A stretch of DNA of 50,226 nt, from NCBI RefSeq assembly GCF_004341445.1, contig NZ_SLXV01000019.1, positions 1 through 50,226 of the forward strand, read 5' to 3'. A model generated the notes under the pieces. It saw only the letters and a list, made by a program, of their open reading frames with translations. It did not search any database and was not told the origin of the DNA. The translations under genes and the position numbers were made by a program. Every line of letters starts with the position of its first letter. The stretch's first letter is position 1. Below are positions 27,118-37,800 of the stretch, one piece after another. Source of the stretch: Baia soyae. Lineage in GTDB: Bacteria; Bacillota; Bacilli; Thermoactinomycetales; Thermoactinomycetaceae.

Positions 27118-28152
27118 ATGGAAATGAAGTTGAAGTATACACCATTTGATTCTCCATATGAAGAACTGATCCACCCTCATCTATATAGAGTGCGTGATAA
27201 TCTGTTCCTTGTTCAATTTAAAGTGATGAAGGTATTACCAGCATTACATATTGTGAGCCGTGCAATGGAACGTGGAGAAATGAAACAAGATTCATTGGTG
27301 GTAGATACTTCGAGTGGTACATTTGCGCTAGGGCTTGCTTTGGTATGTCATCATTTTAAGTTGAAATTGATGATTGTAAGCGATCCGGCCTTAGATAAAA
27401 ATTTAAAAGCTCGATTAGAAGACTTAGGAGCTAATGTACTGGTTGTGGAAGAGCCAGACGAGCAAGGGAATTATCAATCAAAGCGCCTAGAAATTGTGAG
27501 AAGAATCGTAGCGGAAAATAAAAATGCCTTTTGGTGCAATCAATATGATAATCCTGACAATCTGCAGTCGTATGGTATGATTGCGGATTTGATTGCTGAG
27601 AAAATCGGTACCCAGATTTCACTTGTAGGTGCTGTGGGATCAGGTGGGTCAACGAGTGGTACTATGAAAGCCCTTCGAACTCAAAATCCGGATGCGAAAA
27701 TGATTGCAGTAGATACATTTGGTAGTGTTTTATTTGGATTAACTGATTCGAAAAGAGCACTACGGGGATTGGGGAACAGTGTAATTCCTAAAAACTTACA
27801 ACATCACCTTTATGATGAAGTTCACTGGGTGAGTGCGCGATTAGCATATTCTTGGACCCGAAATTTACATAAAAAACATGCTATATACGCCGGGGGGACG
27901 ACAGGAGCATGCTATGGTGTTGCAGAATTTCTTTCAAGGAATTCACCAGATGAGACCTTTGTGTTTATTGGTCCTGATGATGGCGTTCGCTATATGGAGA
28001 CGATTTATAATGATGATTGGCTACAGAGGAATGATCTTCTCCTACCAAGCAATCAGTTGATAGAACCACAGGAATGTAAGGGTCCGTGGGATGTATCATG
28101 CAGTTCCCATAACTGGGCTTTTATGAAATGGAATCGAAAACCGGCTTTATAG
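27118..28152 (+). CDS. Cysteine-synthase-like PLP enzyme, probable beta-replacement step to 2,3-diaminobutyrate
   Basis: 344 residues of the fold-type II PLP family. The phosphate cradle reads GSGGSTSGTMKALR. The cofactor Lys is probably Lys38 (FKVMKVLPALHIV aligns with the NPGGSVKDR block). TSSGTFALGLAL replaces the usual TSGNTG, and VRYMETIYNDDWL is the standard end. The loss of the Asn and the altered Lys block argue against ordinary cysteine synthesis. The neighbours (threonine-kinase-like and argininosuccinate-lyase-like proteins) suggest it swaps the phosphate of O-phosphothreonine for the amino group of aspartate, as proposed for DABA formation. It is the first gene of the operon, 12 bases before the next. 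The ATG at 27118 has a ribosome site; the longer frame does not. Confidence 0.8.
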   Translation: MEMKLKYTPFDSPYEELIHPHLYRVRDNLFLVQFKVMKVLPALHIVSRAMERGEMKQDSLVVDTSSGTFALGLALVCHHFKLKLMIVSDPALDKNLKARLEDLGANVLVVEEPDEQGNYQSKRLEIVRRIVAENKNAFWCNQYDNPDNLQSYGMIADLIAEKIGTQISLVGAVGSGGSTSGTMKALRTQNPDAKMIAVDTFGSVLFGLTDSKRALRGLGNSVIPKNLQHHLYDEVHWVSARLAYSWTRNLHKKHAIYAGGTTGACYGVAEFLSRNSPDETFVFIGPDDGVRYMETIYNDDWLQRNDLLLPSNQLIEPQECKGPWDVSCSSHNWAFMKWNRKPAL

Positions 28153-28164
28153 GGGGGTTGATTT

Positions 28165-30858
28165 ATGGACGCTAGATCGATTGTCTTTGTGGAAAGTAAT
28201 ACCACGGGAACGGGTGAGCTTTTTCTGAAAGAAGCTCTGATGATGGGATACAATATATTTTTCCTATCAAAAGATCCATTTAAATATCCGTATATAGAGA
28301 AATATCCGGTCAGCTATGTTCAATTAAACACAGAAAATTCCGATGAAATTATGCGTATGGTCGAAGGGGTTCCGAATGTTGATCTTGTATTTTCAACAAG
28401 CGAATTTTATGTAGAGATTGTGAATCAGATCAATATGCGTTTGGGGTTGGTATGGAATCGACCAGAGGCGATCTCAATCTGTCGAAACAAACTTGAATTA
28501 TATGAAATGCTAAGTAAGAAAGAATTATGTCCGAAAGCGATCCGTGTCTTACGTTCAACTGTATTAGCAAATACAGCCTATGATTTCATGCCATACCCTT
28601 TTGTCGTGAAGCCACTGAAAGGATCAGGTAGTCAAGGAGTGCGCTTTATTCAGGATTCTGATCAATTGGCAGTCTATGCGAATGAGACAGACCAGGACGA
28701 ATTTATTATTCAGGAGTATATGGATGGCGAGGAGTTCTCGGTAGAAGTTCTATCCCTAAATGGTGACCATCATGTGATGGGGATTACAAAAAAATATCTG
28801 GGTGAGGAACCGTATTTTATTGAAACAGGTCACGATTTTCCAGCTAATTTGAATGGTGACGAGGCTGAAAAGATTCGCTGTACTGTACGCGAAGCGCTTG
28901 ATGAAGTTGGTTATCTGATGGGAGCTTCCCATGTTGAAATCCGCGTGAAGCAGCATTCTGTGAAGATTATTGAGATCAATCCTCGATTAGCAGGTGGGAT
29001 GATTCCGGTTTTAATGAACAAGTGTACCAATATCAATATGATCCGGCTTTGTCTGCTTTTACATCTAAATAAGGGTGATGAGTTTGAAGAGATGATGGCA
29101 GGATTTACGTTTCTTCATAGAGGCGTTATTCGATTTAAGCTCGCAGAAGGTAAGGGAGAGGTCAAGGAAATAGCCGTAAAGAAAGGAGACCATGCTGATC
29201 AGCTGGATCATGAGATCCTACTATTGAAAAAAAGTGGAGATCGAATCACTTTATCAGGAGATTTTAAGGATCGCATTGCATGTGTGATTGTAGCAGGCTC
29301 GGATACCAAGGAATGTGAGCAGGTTGCAAAAAGTTGGTTATGTAGGATAGAAGCTGTTTATCGAGAAATAAAGGATCCATCATTAGCAGATTATACTCTT
29401 CATTTTTTAGAGAATACAGGTAGGTTGAGTTCGACACTCCACCCTTATGCACAAGCGGTTATGAAAGCAGAGAAACGCAGGACAAGCTTAGAAGAGATTC
29501 GCTTGATCTGTGACATAGATGAAGCACATCAGATTATGCTTCTAGAAAGCGGAATTCTACCACATGATGATGTGATTCCTGTTTTAAAAGAAATTCAGAG
29601 ATTACGCGAGTGTGATTTTGAAAGCGTTCTTAGTCTCCCAACTCCAAGGGGCCTATATTTAACCTATGAAAGTTATATGATATCCCAGCTTGGGGAGAGG
29701 TTAGGAGGCAACTTGCAGTTGGCTCGATCTCGAAATGATATGAACGCCGCGATGAATCATCTTTTTATCCGGGATCATGGGCTCGAATTGATGGAAACTC
29801 TTTGGAGATTGATGTCTTCGATGACGTTGCTAGCTAGGAAGCATACAAACACAGTCTTTCCGATCTATAGCCAGTATCAAACGGCATTGCCTGGGACATT
29901 TGGGCACTATCTTATGGCAGTCGTGGAAAGTCTCCTAGATCACACCAATCAGTTGACTAGCCTCCTTGAATGGAGTATGAAGTCACCTTTAGGAGCTTGT
30001 TCGGGAGGAGGAACAACGCTTCCCATCCATGCCGATATTACCGCTGAATTACTAGGTTTTAGAACGAGATATCGGAATTCAATTGCGGCTGTTAGTAGTA
30101 GGGATCTGAATTTGCGTGTCGCTAGTGAATGTTCCTTCATTGGGCTAACTCTTAGTCGATTGATTCAAGATTTGCAAATCTGGTCTTCGATGGAGTTTTC
30201 GCTATGTTCCTTACCTGATCAACTTTGTGGTGGATCTTCCGCAATGCCACAAAAAAAGAATCCGTATCTACTGGAATGGGTGAAAGCCCGGATAGATGAG
30301 TTACTAGCGATAAAAGATACACTTACCTTTTCGGTACATAAGACTCCATTCTCGAACTCATTTGAGGTTTCGGGGATTAGTACAGATCATTCTTGTGAGA
30401 TGATTTCAAAGCTAACGAACATAATGAATATGACCAGCATCCTGTTAAATGGGTTAGCCATTAATGAGGAATCTGCTAAGAAGCATCTGATGGAAACCTA
30501 TTCCTACCTAAGTGATGTAGCCGAGTATTTATTCCGTGAACACTCAATCTCGTTTAGAGAGTCTCACCATTATCTCGGGGAAATCATTCCGTTGATCGGA
30601 GATGATCATGAGGCTTTCGTCAATCTAGTAAATCAAAAGTTTGATATTAAGATGAGTCCGACATTATCATTTCTATCGCAAGATCGATTTTATGGGATGG
30701 GTCCTGGTGAGAAACCGGTGAATGAGCATATTTCATACTGTATGGATTCATTAGGACAAGTAAAAGATCAACTGGATGATGTTTCTCAGCAAATACGGAT
30801 GGCATCTTGTAAAAGGGAGCAGTTGATTCATCGCATGGTTCTATCCACACAAAGTTAG
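28165..30858 (+). CDS. ATP-grasp ligase fused to argininosuccinate-lyase-like enzyme
   Basis: 897 residues in two parts. Residues 1-400 form an ATP-grasp protein: PFVVKPLKGSGSQGVRFI (ATP Lys and glycine loop), IIQEYMDGEEFSVEVL and IIEINPRLAGGM (metal-binding Glu/Asn). Residues 410-890 form a fumarase/aspartase-superfamily lyase closest to argininosuccinate lyase: LARSRNDMNAAM, QTALPGTFGHYLMAV, CSGGGTTLPIH and the signature CGGSSAMPQKKNPYLLEWV. The lyase should split an N-substituted aspartate, releasing fumarate and leaving the amine on the new amino acid. The ATP-grasp part should join a carboxylate to an amine, perhaps the product amino acid or a peptide cap; its substrate is open. GGGGGG precedes the ATG. 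Confidence 0.82.
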   Translation: MDARSIVFVESNTTGTGELFLKEALMMGYNIFFLSKDPFKYPYIEKYPVSYVQLNTENSDEIMRMVEGVPNVDLVFSTSEFYVEIVNQINMRLGLVWNRPEAISICRNKLELYEMLSKKELCPKAIRVLRSTVLANTAYDFMPYPFVVKPLKGSGSQGVRFIQDSDQLAVYANETDQDEFIIQEYMDGEEFSVEVLSLNGDHHVMGITKKYLGEEPYFIETGHDFPANLNGDEAEKIRCTVREALDEVGYLMGASHVEIRVKQHSVKIIEINPRLAGGMIPVLMNKCTNINMIRLCLLLHLNKGDEFEEMMAGFTFLHRGVIRFKLAEGKGEVKEIAVKKGDHADQLDHEILLLKKSGDRITLSGDFKDRIACVIVAGSDTKECEQVAKSWLCRIEAVYREIKDPSLADYTLHFLENTGRLSSTLHPYAQAVMKAEKRRTSLEEIRLICDIDEAHQIMLLESGILPHDDVIPVLKEIQRLRECDFESVLSLPTPRGLYLTYESYMISQLGERLGGNLQLARSRNDMNAAMNHLFIRDHGLELMETLWRLMSSMTLLARKHTNTVFPIYSQYQTALPGTFGHYLMAVVESLLDHTNQLTSLLEWSMKSPLGACSGGGTTLPIHADITAELLGFRTRYRNSIAAVSSRDLNLRVASECSFIGLTLSRLIQDLQIWSSMEFSLCSLPDQLCGGSSAMPQKKNPYLLEWVKARIDELLAIKDTLTFSVHKTPFSNSFEVSGISTDHSCEMISKLTNIMNMTSILLNGLAINEESAKKHLMETYSYLSDVAEYLFREHSISFRESHHYLGEIIPLIGDDHEAFVNLVNQKFDIKMSPTLSFLSQDRFYGMGPGEKPVNEHISYCMDSLGQVKDQLDDVSQQIRMASCKREQLIHRMVLSTQS

Positions 30859-30874
30859 AGAGGAAAATTAGGTT

Positions 30875-31753
30875 ATGCCGGAAGCGATCGCGAGTTGCAC
30901 TCCCTTGTGTGTGGATTGGGCAAGAGGTACTTTTGGAGAATTGTTACAGGGGGAGCTACCTGATGGGAATCATTTTCTCGTTACTCTCCCCATCTCTCTA
31001 CACTCCAAAGCCACCTTTTTACCTGATCCAAATACGAAGGAGATAAGTGTTTATCCTTCTAATAAGAAGAAAGTGAGAGTGGCAATCGAGTACTTGTTAC
31101 GCCGTTTTGACCTACACTTGGGTGGTCTTCTAATGGTACAGAGTGAAATACCAGAGGGGAAAGGATTGGCGAGTTCGTCTGCAGATATCGTCGCAAGTAT
31201 TCGAGCTGTTTCTAAATATCTGAGTCTTCCTATCACTCCAAGTGTGATTGAGGAAGTGATGCGTCAAATCGAACCGAGTGATGGTGTCATGTATGAAGGG
31301 TGTGTCACCTTTTATCATAGAGAGGTACGTTTAGCCGGAAGGCTCGGTGAATTGCCCCCGATGATGATTGTAGCAGCAGATACAGGTGGGATCGTTGATT
31401 CCATACAACATAATCGTAAGAGTCCTCAATATATCGATTCGGAAAGGAGGATATTCCAACGATTACTTGAGGACCTTCGAGTTGCCATTGCACGTAGAGA
31501 TTTAGATGAAATTGGTAGAATCTCTACGATTAGTGCTGAGATAAATCAGAAAAGGCTTTATAAAGATTACTTTGATTTTTTCATGAGTTTGAATCATCGG
31601 AAGGGAGTTTGCGGTACGGTCATCGCCCACTCTGGCACGATGATTGGATCGATTCTCAATCCATATGCTTCTAGGACTACGGAAGCCATGCACGAGATAT
31701 TACAGGAGTTTCATGATCGAGATATTAAGCCCATGATCTATACCAATATGTAA
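30875..31753 (+). CDS. GHMP kinase, L-threonine kinase (PduX)-like
   Basis: 292 residues. The opening ARGTFGELLQGELPDG and the GHMP phosphate loop EIPEGKGLASSSADIVAS match L-threonine kinases of the PduX type, which make O-phospho-L-threonine for cobalamin side chains. IEPSDGVMYEG and VIAHSGTMIGSIL are the other conserved blocks. No cobalamin gene is near; instead it lies between the lyase fusion and the NRPS. I infer that it activates threonine as the first step to 2,3-diaminobutyrate. It follows the fusion gene after 16 bases and precedes the NRPS by 91. Confidence 0.83.
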   Translation: MPEAIASCTPLCVDWARGTFGELLQGELPDGNHFLVTLPISLHSKATFLPDPNTKEISVYPSNKKKVRVAIEYLLRRFDLHLGGLLMVQSEIPEGKGLASSSADIVASIRAVSKYLSLPITPSVIEEVMRQIEPSDGVMYEGCVTFYHREVRLAGRLGELPPMMIVAADTGGIVDSIQHNRKSPQYIDSERRIFQRLLEDLRVAIARRDLDEIGRISTISAEINQKRLYKDYFDFFMSLNHRKGVCGTVIAHSGTMIGSILNPYASRTTEAMHEILQEFHDRDIKPMIYTNM

Positions 31754-31844
31754 GGTGTTTTTGTAGATCATAAATCTCTGATAAGAGGGAATATTAGTAA
31801 ATTTATTCAAAATGAAAAAATGAGAGATAAAGAGGGAGAAAACT

Positions 31845-34800
31845 ATGGCAATCCATACGGAACTCACACTCAGTAAGTATGAGTTATCACATACGCAGAA
31901 GCGATTCTGGTTTACAGAACAGCTGGAGTTTGTACAAGCATCGAAGGTAAACGCGATGTCGCATGTATCTACTGCATTTACTCTAAAGGGGCAATTAGAT
32001 AAAGAGGTCTTTCATCAAGTCATAAACACTCTCGTAAATCGCCATGATATATTGCGCACTTGTTTTCGTGAAGAAAATGGAGCTCCTATACAAGTAGTCT
32101 ATTCCGACATTGATTTTGATGCAGTCACTGTTGAGATGTCTCAGCAGGAGAAAACCCTACAGGAGTTAGTGATTAGTGAGTTAAATAAACCATTTCTTTT
32201 AACCGAAGCACCTCTCATTCGCGCCACTTTATATAGGTTGTCCGAGTCCGAGCATATGTGTCTCCTCGTGGCACACCACATCATTGCCGATGGTTGGGCG
32301 ATCGATATTTTCATGTCCGAGTTCGCCACCCTTTACCGTGCTTTGGCAAATAAACAGCCTAATCCATTAGCGCCTTTAGCCATTCAGTATAGTGATTTTG
32401 CACACTGGCACAATGAATTGCTAGAAGGAGGCGAAGTAGATGAGCAACGGAAATTTTGGCTAGATCGTTTGGCAGGGGAGTTGCCTGATCTCAATTTTCC
32501 ATTGGACTTTTCAAGACCCTCGATGCAAGATTTTTATGGTGATACCGTTCCGCTTGTAATCGACGGTGAGCTGATGGAGAAATTGAAGAAAACGTGTGAG
32601 AAGCTAGACGTTAGTCTATATATGTTTCTATTAGCATCGTTTCAAGTTCTACTCGCCAAATATACACGAAACAAAGATATTATCGTAGGGACATCGTTAT
32701 CGGGTCGAGTTCATCCAGAAGTAGCCGATCTTGTGGGATGCTTTATTAATACATTGCCTGTGCGAAATGAAGTAGACGGAAGTGAGTTGTTTCAGGACTT
32801 TGTGAAACGAGTCAAACAAACGGTGATTGAGTTATATGCGAATCAAGAATATCCTTTTGATCGCATCGTGGAAGAGTTAGGAATTGAACGGAATCTAAGT
32901 CGAAATCCAGTATTTGATGTTGTATTTGAATTACATACCTTACGTACAGATAAACAGTTAGTGGTCGAAGTGGATAAAGACCTTGAACTTTCTTTTGAAA
33001 AGTCGCTCGATCATATCCAGTATTCGGGATTTGACTTTGTCTTCGAATTGTTCCAGACGGAAGGGAAGATAGATGGTTATATCCAATACGGTACGTCGCT
33101 GTTTCAAAAGGAAACCATCGAACGCTTAAGCCGGCATTTTATTCAGTTAGTTGCGCAAGTCGTAGAAAGGCCGGAACAAAAAGTTTGTGAGATTGACATG
33201 CTGTTAGAAGAAGAAAAAAATCAAGTCCTGAAGCAGTTTCATCCGAATAAAGAAGAGTTTCCGATTCATGTTCCTGTACAAACTTTGTTTGAGGAACAGG
33301 TGGCTAAAACACCAGATCGTATTGCTGTGAGATTTGAAGGAGAAGAATTATCATACCAGGAACTAAATGAACGAGCGAATCGCATGGCACGCTTACTTCG
33401 CGCACAAGGGATAGGAGTTAATCAATTTGTGGCAGTGGTAAGTGAACGAAATCTCGATTGGATTACGAGCATGTTGGCGATTTTTAAGAGCGGAGCTGCT
33501 TACGTTCCGATTGATCCAAATCTTCCAGATGAACGGATTACGTATATCTTACAAAATAGCGAATCAAAAGCAATCGTTACCCAGAATGCTTTTGTGGAAC
33601 GATTATTATCGCTACAGACCGATCAGGCTACGCAAACCATGATTTGCTTGGATGAAGCGAAGGAATATTCGAACCAACAGGGGTTCTATACGAAGAATGA
33701 TCTAGACCAGTACAGTTCTGATAATCTCAATCCCATTAACACATCGGTAGATCTTGCTTACATGATTTATACATCCGGTTCTACAGGTAAACCAAAGGGA
33801 GCACTTGTACGCCATGACGGCATGATCAATCATCTTTATTCGAAGGTTACTAGCTTAAACCTAGGGGCAGAGGATGTCGTGGTACAAAATGCTTCTATCA
33901 GCTTCGATGTCTCTGTTTGGCAGTCCCTCGTTGCTTTATTAGTAGGAGCGAAAACCTCGATTGCTTCGTTTGACGTTTCTCGTGACCAATCTTTATTGTT
34001 TGAGCACTTGCAAAACGAAGGGGTGACGGTAGTAGAAACGGTTCCTTCACTCCTGTTTGCATTCCTTGATACAGTCAAAGGTTTAACGAAAGCAAGCCGA
34101 CAATTGCCTTTGCTACGCTGGATGATTGCCAATGGTGAAGAGTTACCTATTAAACTAGTAAATAGCTGGTTTGATATGTATCCAACCATTAAATTAATTA
34201 ATGCTTATGGCCCTACGGAATGCTCGGACGATGTAACACAGCATGTGATGGCTGGTGCGATAGATGCAGAGCAACAACGTATTCCAATCGGACAACCATT
34301 ACCCAATATGACTTTATATGTGGTAGATCAATATCATCATTTAGCGCCGGTAGGAGTTAAAGGTGAGATTTGGATTAGTGGAATTGGAGTGGGCAATGGG
34401 TATTGGAAGAATGAAGAGCTGACAAAAGAAAAATTTATTTCGAATCCGTTTGCAGAGGATTGGACAGAAGAACAGGCTTATCGAACAGGAGATCTAGGTC
34501 GCTGGTTGCCGGATGGATCGCTTGAGTTTTTTAGTCGCATCGACTTTCAGGTGAAGGTGCGCGGCTTTCGGATTGAACTAGGTGAGATCGAGAGTGCGAT
34601 TGGTAACCATCCGCAAGTGGATGAGGTAGCGGTTATCGTGAAGCAGACAGAGGCCGGGGATAATACGTTAGTGGCTTTCTATACGAGCAAACAGTTACTT
34701 GATACGAGTGATTTACAAGAATATCTACGAGGGATTTTACCCTATTATATGGTGCCTGCGCTCACAACGAGGATTGAGAGTATGCCTCTCTTAACGAGTG

Positions 34801-37800
34801 AAAAGATAGATCGTCATGCTTTAAGAGAGTGGGAGATTGACGAAGGAGATAAACAGGGAGTATCGGGGCTAGACACGAAAACCGAGATAGACCTTGCATT
34901 GATCTGGCAGGACATTCTTGAATTAAAGCAGATCGATGTCCATGATAACTTCTTCCATCTGGGCGGACACTCGATTAGTGCCGTAAAAGTAATCAACCGG
35001 ATCCGTGATCTATTCCAGATTAAGATGACTTTGCAACAGATCTTTATTACTCCAGTGCTAAGTGAGTTAGCGGATGTAATTGATACAGAGGTTGCGAAAA
35101 TGAGTGACTCAGAAGAGAAACGTGATCTTTCTTTGCAACGCATGCCTAGGCAAGAAGAATATGAGTTAGCCCCTGTACAGCTACCTGAGTGGTATATGCA
35201 CCATTTCGAGCCAAATAATCCATTTTATAATACTAGTTTCGATTTAATGTTTTATGGTGATATGGACTTACAGGCGTTTGAAAAGGTATGGCAAACTCTT
35301 ATCTCGCGTCATGCAGTGCTACGTACTACCTTTAAAAACAAGAATGGAGTTCCTCTGCAAATCATAGCTCCGAGTAGAGAAATGAAGCTTTGTGATCTCT
35401 ATGAAGATCATACCCATGTACCAGAAGATAAGCTTCCCGAGGTTATCAAGGAGCTTGCTGAGGCACATGCGAATCAAATATTTGATTTTGAGAAAGGTCC
35501 TCTATTTTCCACTAAGTTGGTCGAGCTTCCAAGTAAACAGTTCTTATATATGTTTGCTAGCCACCATATCATCTGGGATGAAACATCCTCGATGAACCTA
35601 ATGAAAGAATTTAACGAGCTGTATAATGCATATGTCACAGGAAGAGAGCCAGATCTACCATCGCTTGAGGTTGATTATACGGATTATGTACAGTGGATGA
35701 ATCGATTGGTTAGGGAAGGACACCTGGAGAATCAACGTAAATATTGGTTAAAACAGATTTCGAGTGTGCCCCCAGGTCTTGATTTGCCCACAGATTATCC
35801 TAGACCGCCTATGGTTACATTTAATGGGGGAACGATTCTAGGAAGGTTTGATCAAAGTCTCCAGAAGCAAATGGCTGATTTTTGTCAACAGAACGATATT
35901 ACGTTGAATATGCTTTTGCTTACTGTATTAAATTTGCAGTTGCATCGTTTAAGTGGGCAACGTGATTTTGTGGTAGGCTCACCCATTCTCAATCGCGATG
36001 ATGTGAAGCTAGAAAATATGCTAGGTTTGTTTGCTACAGCTCTCCCATTACGTTGCAAGATTGAACCCGATATGACCTTTGAACAGTTGCTTGCACATAG
36101 TAAGCAAACCTCGATTGAGGCATATGATCATCATGCATATCCGAGTAATTTTATCATTGAGCAGATTGAGGCAGAAGTAGACTTGTCGCGAACGAAATTG
36201 TTTTCTGTGATGTACGGCTTACAAAATAACAAACAACGATTGATGGATCATATTCAGTTTGAGGAATTGCAGTGTAATTTTCGGGTGTATGATTTCATCG
36301 AGAGAAATTCCCGCTTCGACTTAACCTTTGTTTTTGATGAATTAGAGAGTGGGCTTGAAATCAATCTCAACTACAACTCGGATTTGTTTACGAAATCAAC
36401 AGCAGAGCGGATTTCACAACAGTTTCTATGGCTTGTGGAGCAGGTTGTTAATGCGCCAAGAAAACAGCTTCAAGAGTATGTACTGGTATCAGAAGTAGAG
36501 AAGAAACAGATGAGCGAGTGGAATCGGACAGAGAAGACCTACCACGATGATGCGATCTGTCTTCATGAAATGATAGAGAGACAAGCTGCGAAGAAACCTG
36601 AAAATCCAGCCATCCTATGTAATGGGAATGGGCTCACGCTCAGTTATCGTGAGCTAAATGAGCAGGCTAATCGCTTAGCTAATTGGATCACACAGCTTGG
36701 GGTCAAACCAGAACATAAGGTAGGCATTACGTTTGAACCATCCAGTAACATGATGGTGTCATTGATCGCTGTGTTAAAAGCAGGAGCTGTATATGTACCA
36801 CTTAGCCCAGAAGTACCGATAAGTCGCCAGCAGATGATTATTGAACGTGCAGGGATTGATGTGATCATTACAGAGAGCCAATATGTGAGGGGCGATCTAG
36901 CATTTCAAGGTACCATTATCAAACTGGATGTGGATGGTCCGCTAATCGATAAGCAACCGAATACGAATCTAAATCTTTCAGTATCCTCTAGCATGTTAGC
37001 CTATGTTTTATTTACTTCTGGTACGACAGGCATGCCAAAAGGAATCGAAATCGAGCATCGCGGTGTAATCAATCTATTTGAATGGAGTCAAAGCAAGTAT
37101 CCACTTTCTGATTCAGATGCAACGTTGTTTATGACCCCTTATACGTTTGATGCATCGCTACTTGAAATATTGTGGCCTCTGACGCAAGGTGCGAAGGTAG
37201 TGATTCCTGAGCCTGAGGAGCGTAAAAATCCAGCTTCTATTGGGAAATTGGTAGAGAAACATCAGATCACGATTCTTCAGTTTGTGCCTGTTCTATTAGA
37301 AGCATTTGTAACGGCAAGGAAAAATGGAGATTTTGGAGAATTGCCATCCCTTCGTTATGTAATTTGTGGAGGGGCTCTACTTACCCGCGAATTATGTGAT
37401 CAATTTAAGAGTCAGTTTTCTTGTCATCTAAGTAACCACTATGGACCGACGGAAATAACGGTAGATGCGATTACCTTTGATTGTGAGGAGCCTTTTTCAG
37501 GAAACGTGGTTCCGATCGGTAGACCGATTCACAATGTGAAAGTGTATGTGCTCGATGAATATATGAATCCGGTACCAGTTGGAGTGCCTGGTGAAATCTA
37601 TATCGCTTCTCCGGGGCTTGCACGCGGGTATCTCCATGATCCAGCCATGACGGATCAGTGCTTTGTACCTAATCCGTTTAATTCGGATGCAGACGCCCGA
37701 TTATATAAAACAGGTGATGTTGCGAAGTATTTAGAAGATGGAAATATCATCTACTTAGGTCGTATCGATCATCAAGTAAAAGTGCGAGGGAACCGGGTCG

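Noticed and set aside
30875-31753. Cobalamin side-chain L-threonine kinase as the true role of the PduX-like protein
   Set aside because: No cobalamin or propanediol genes surround it; its position between the lyase fusion and the NRPS argues for diaminobutyrate supply, though the reaction would be the same.
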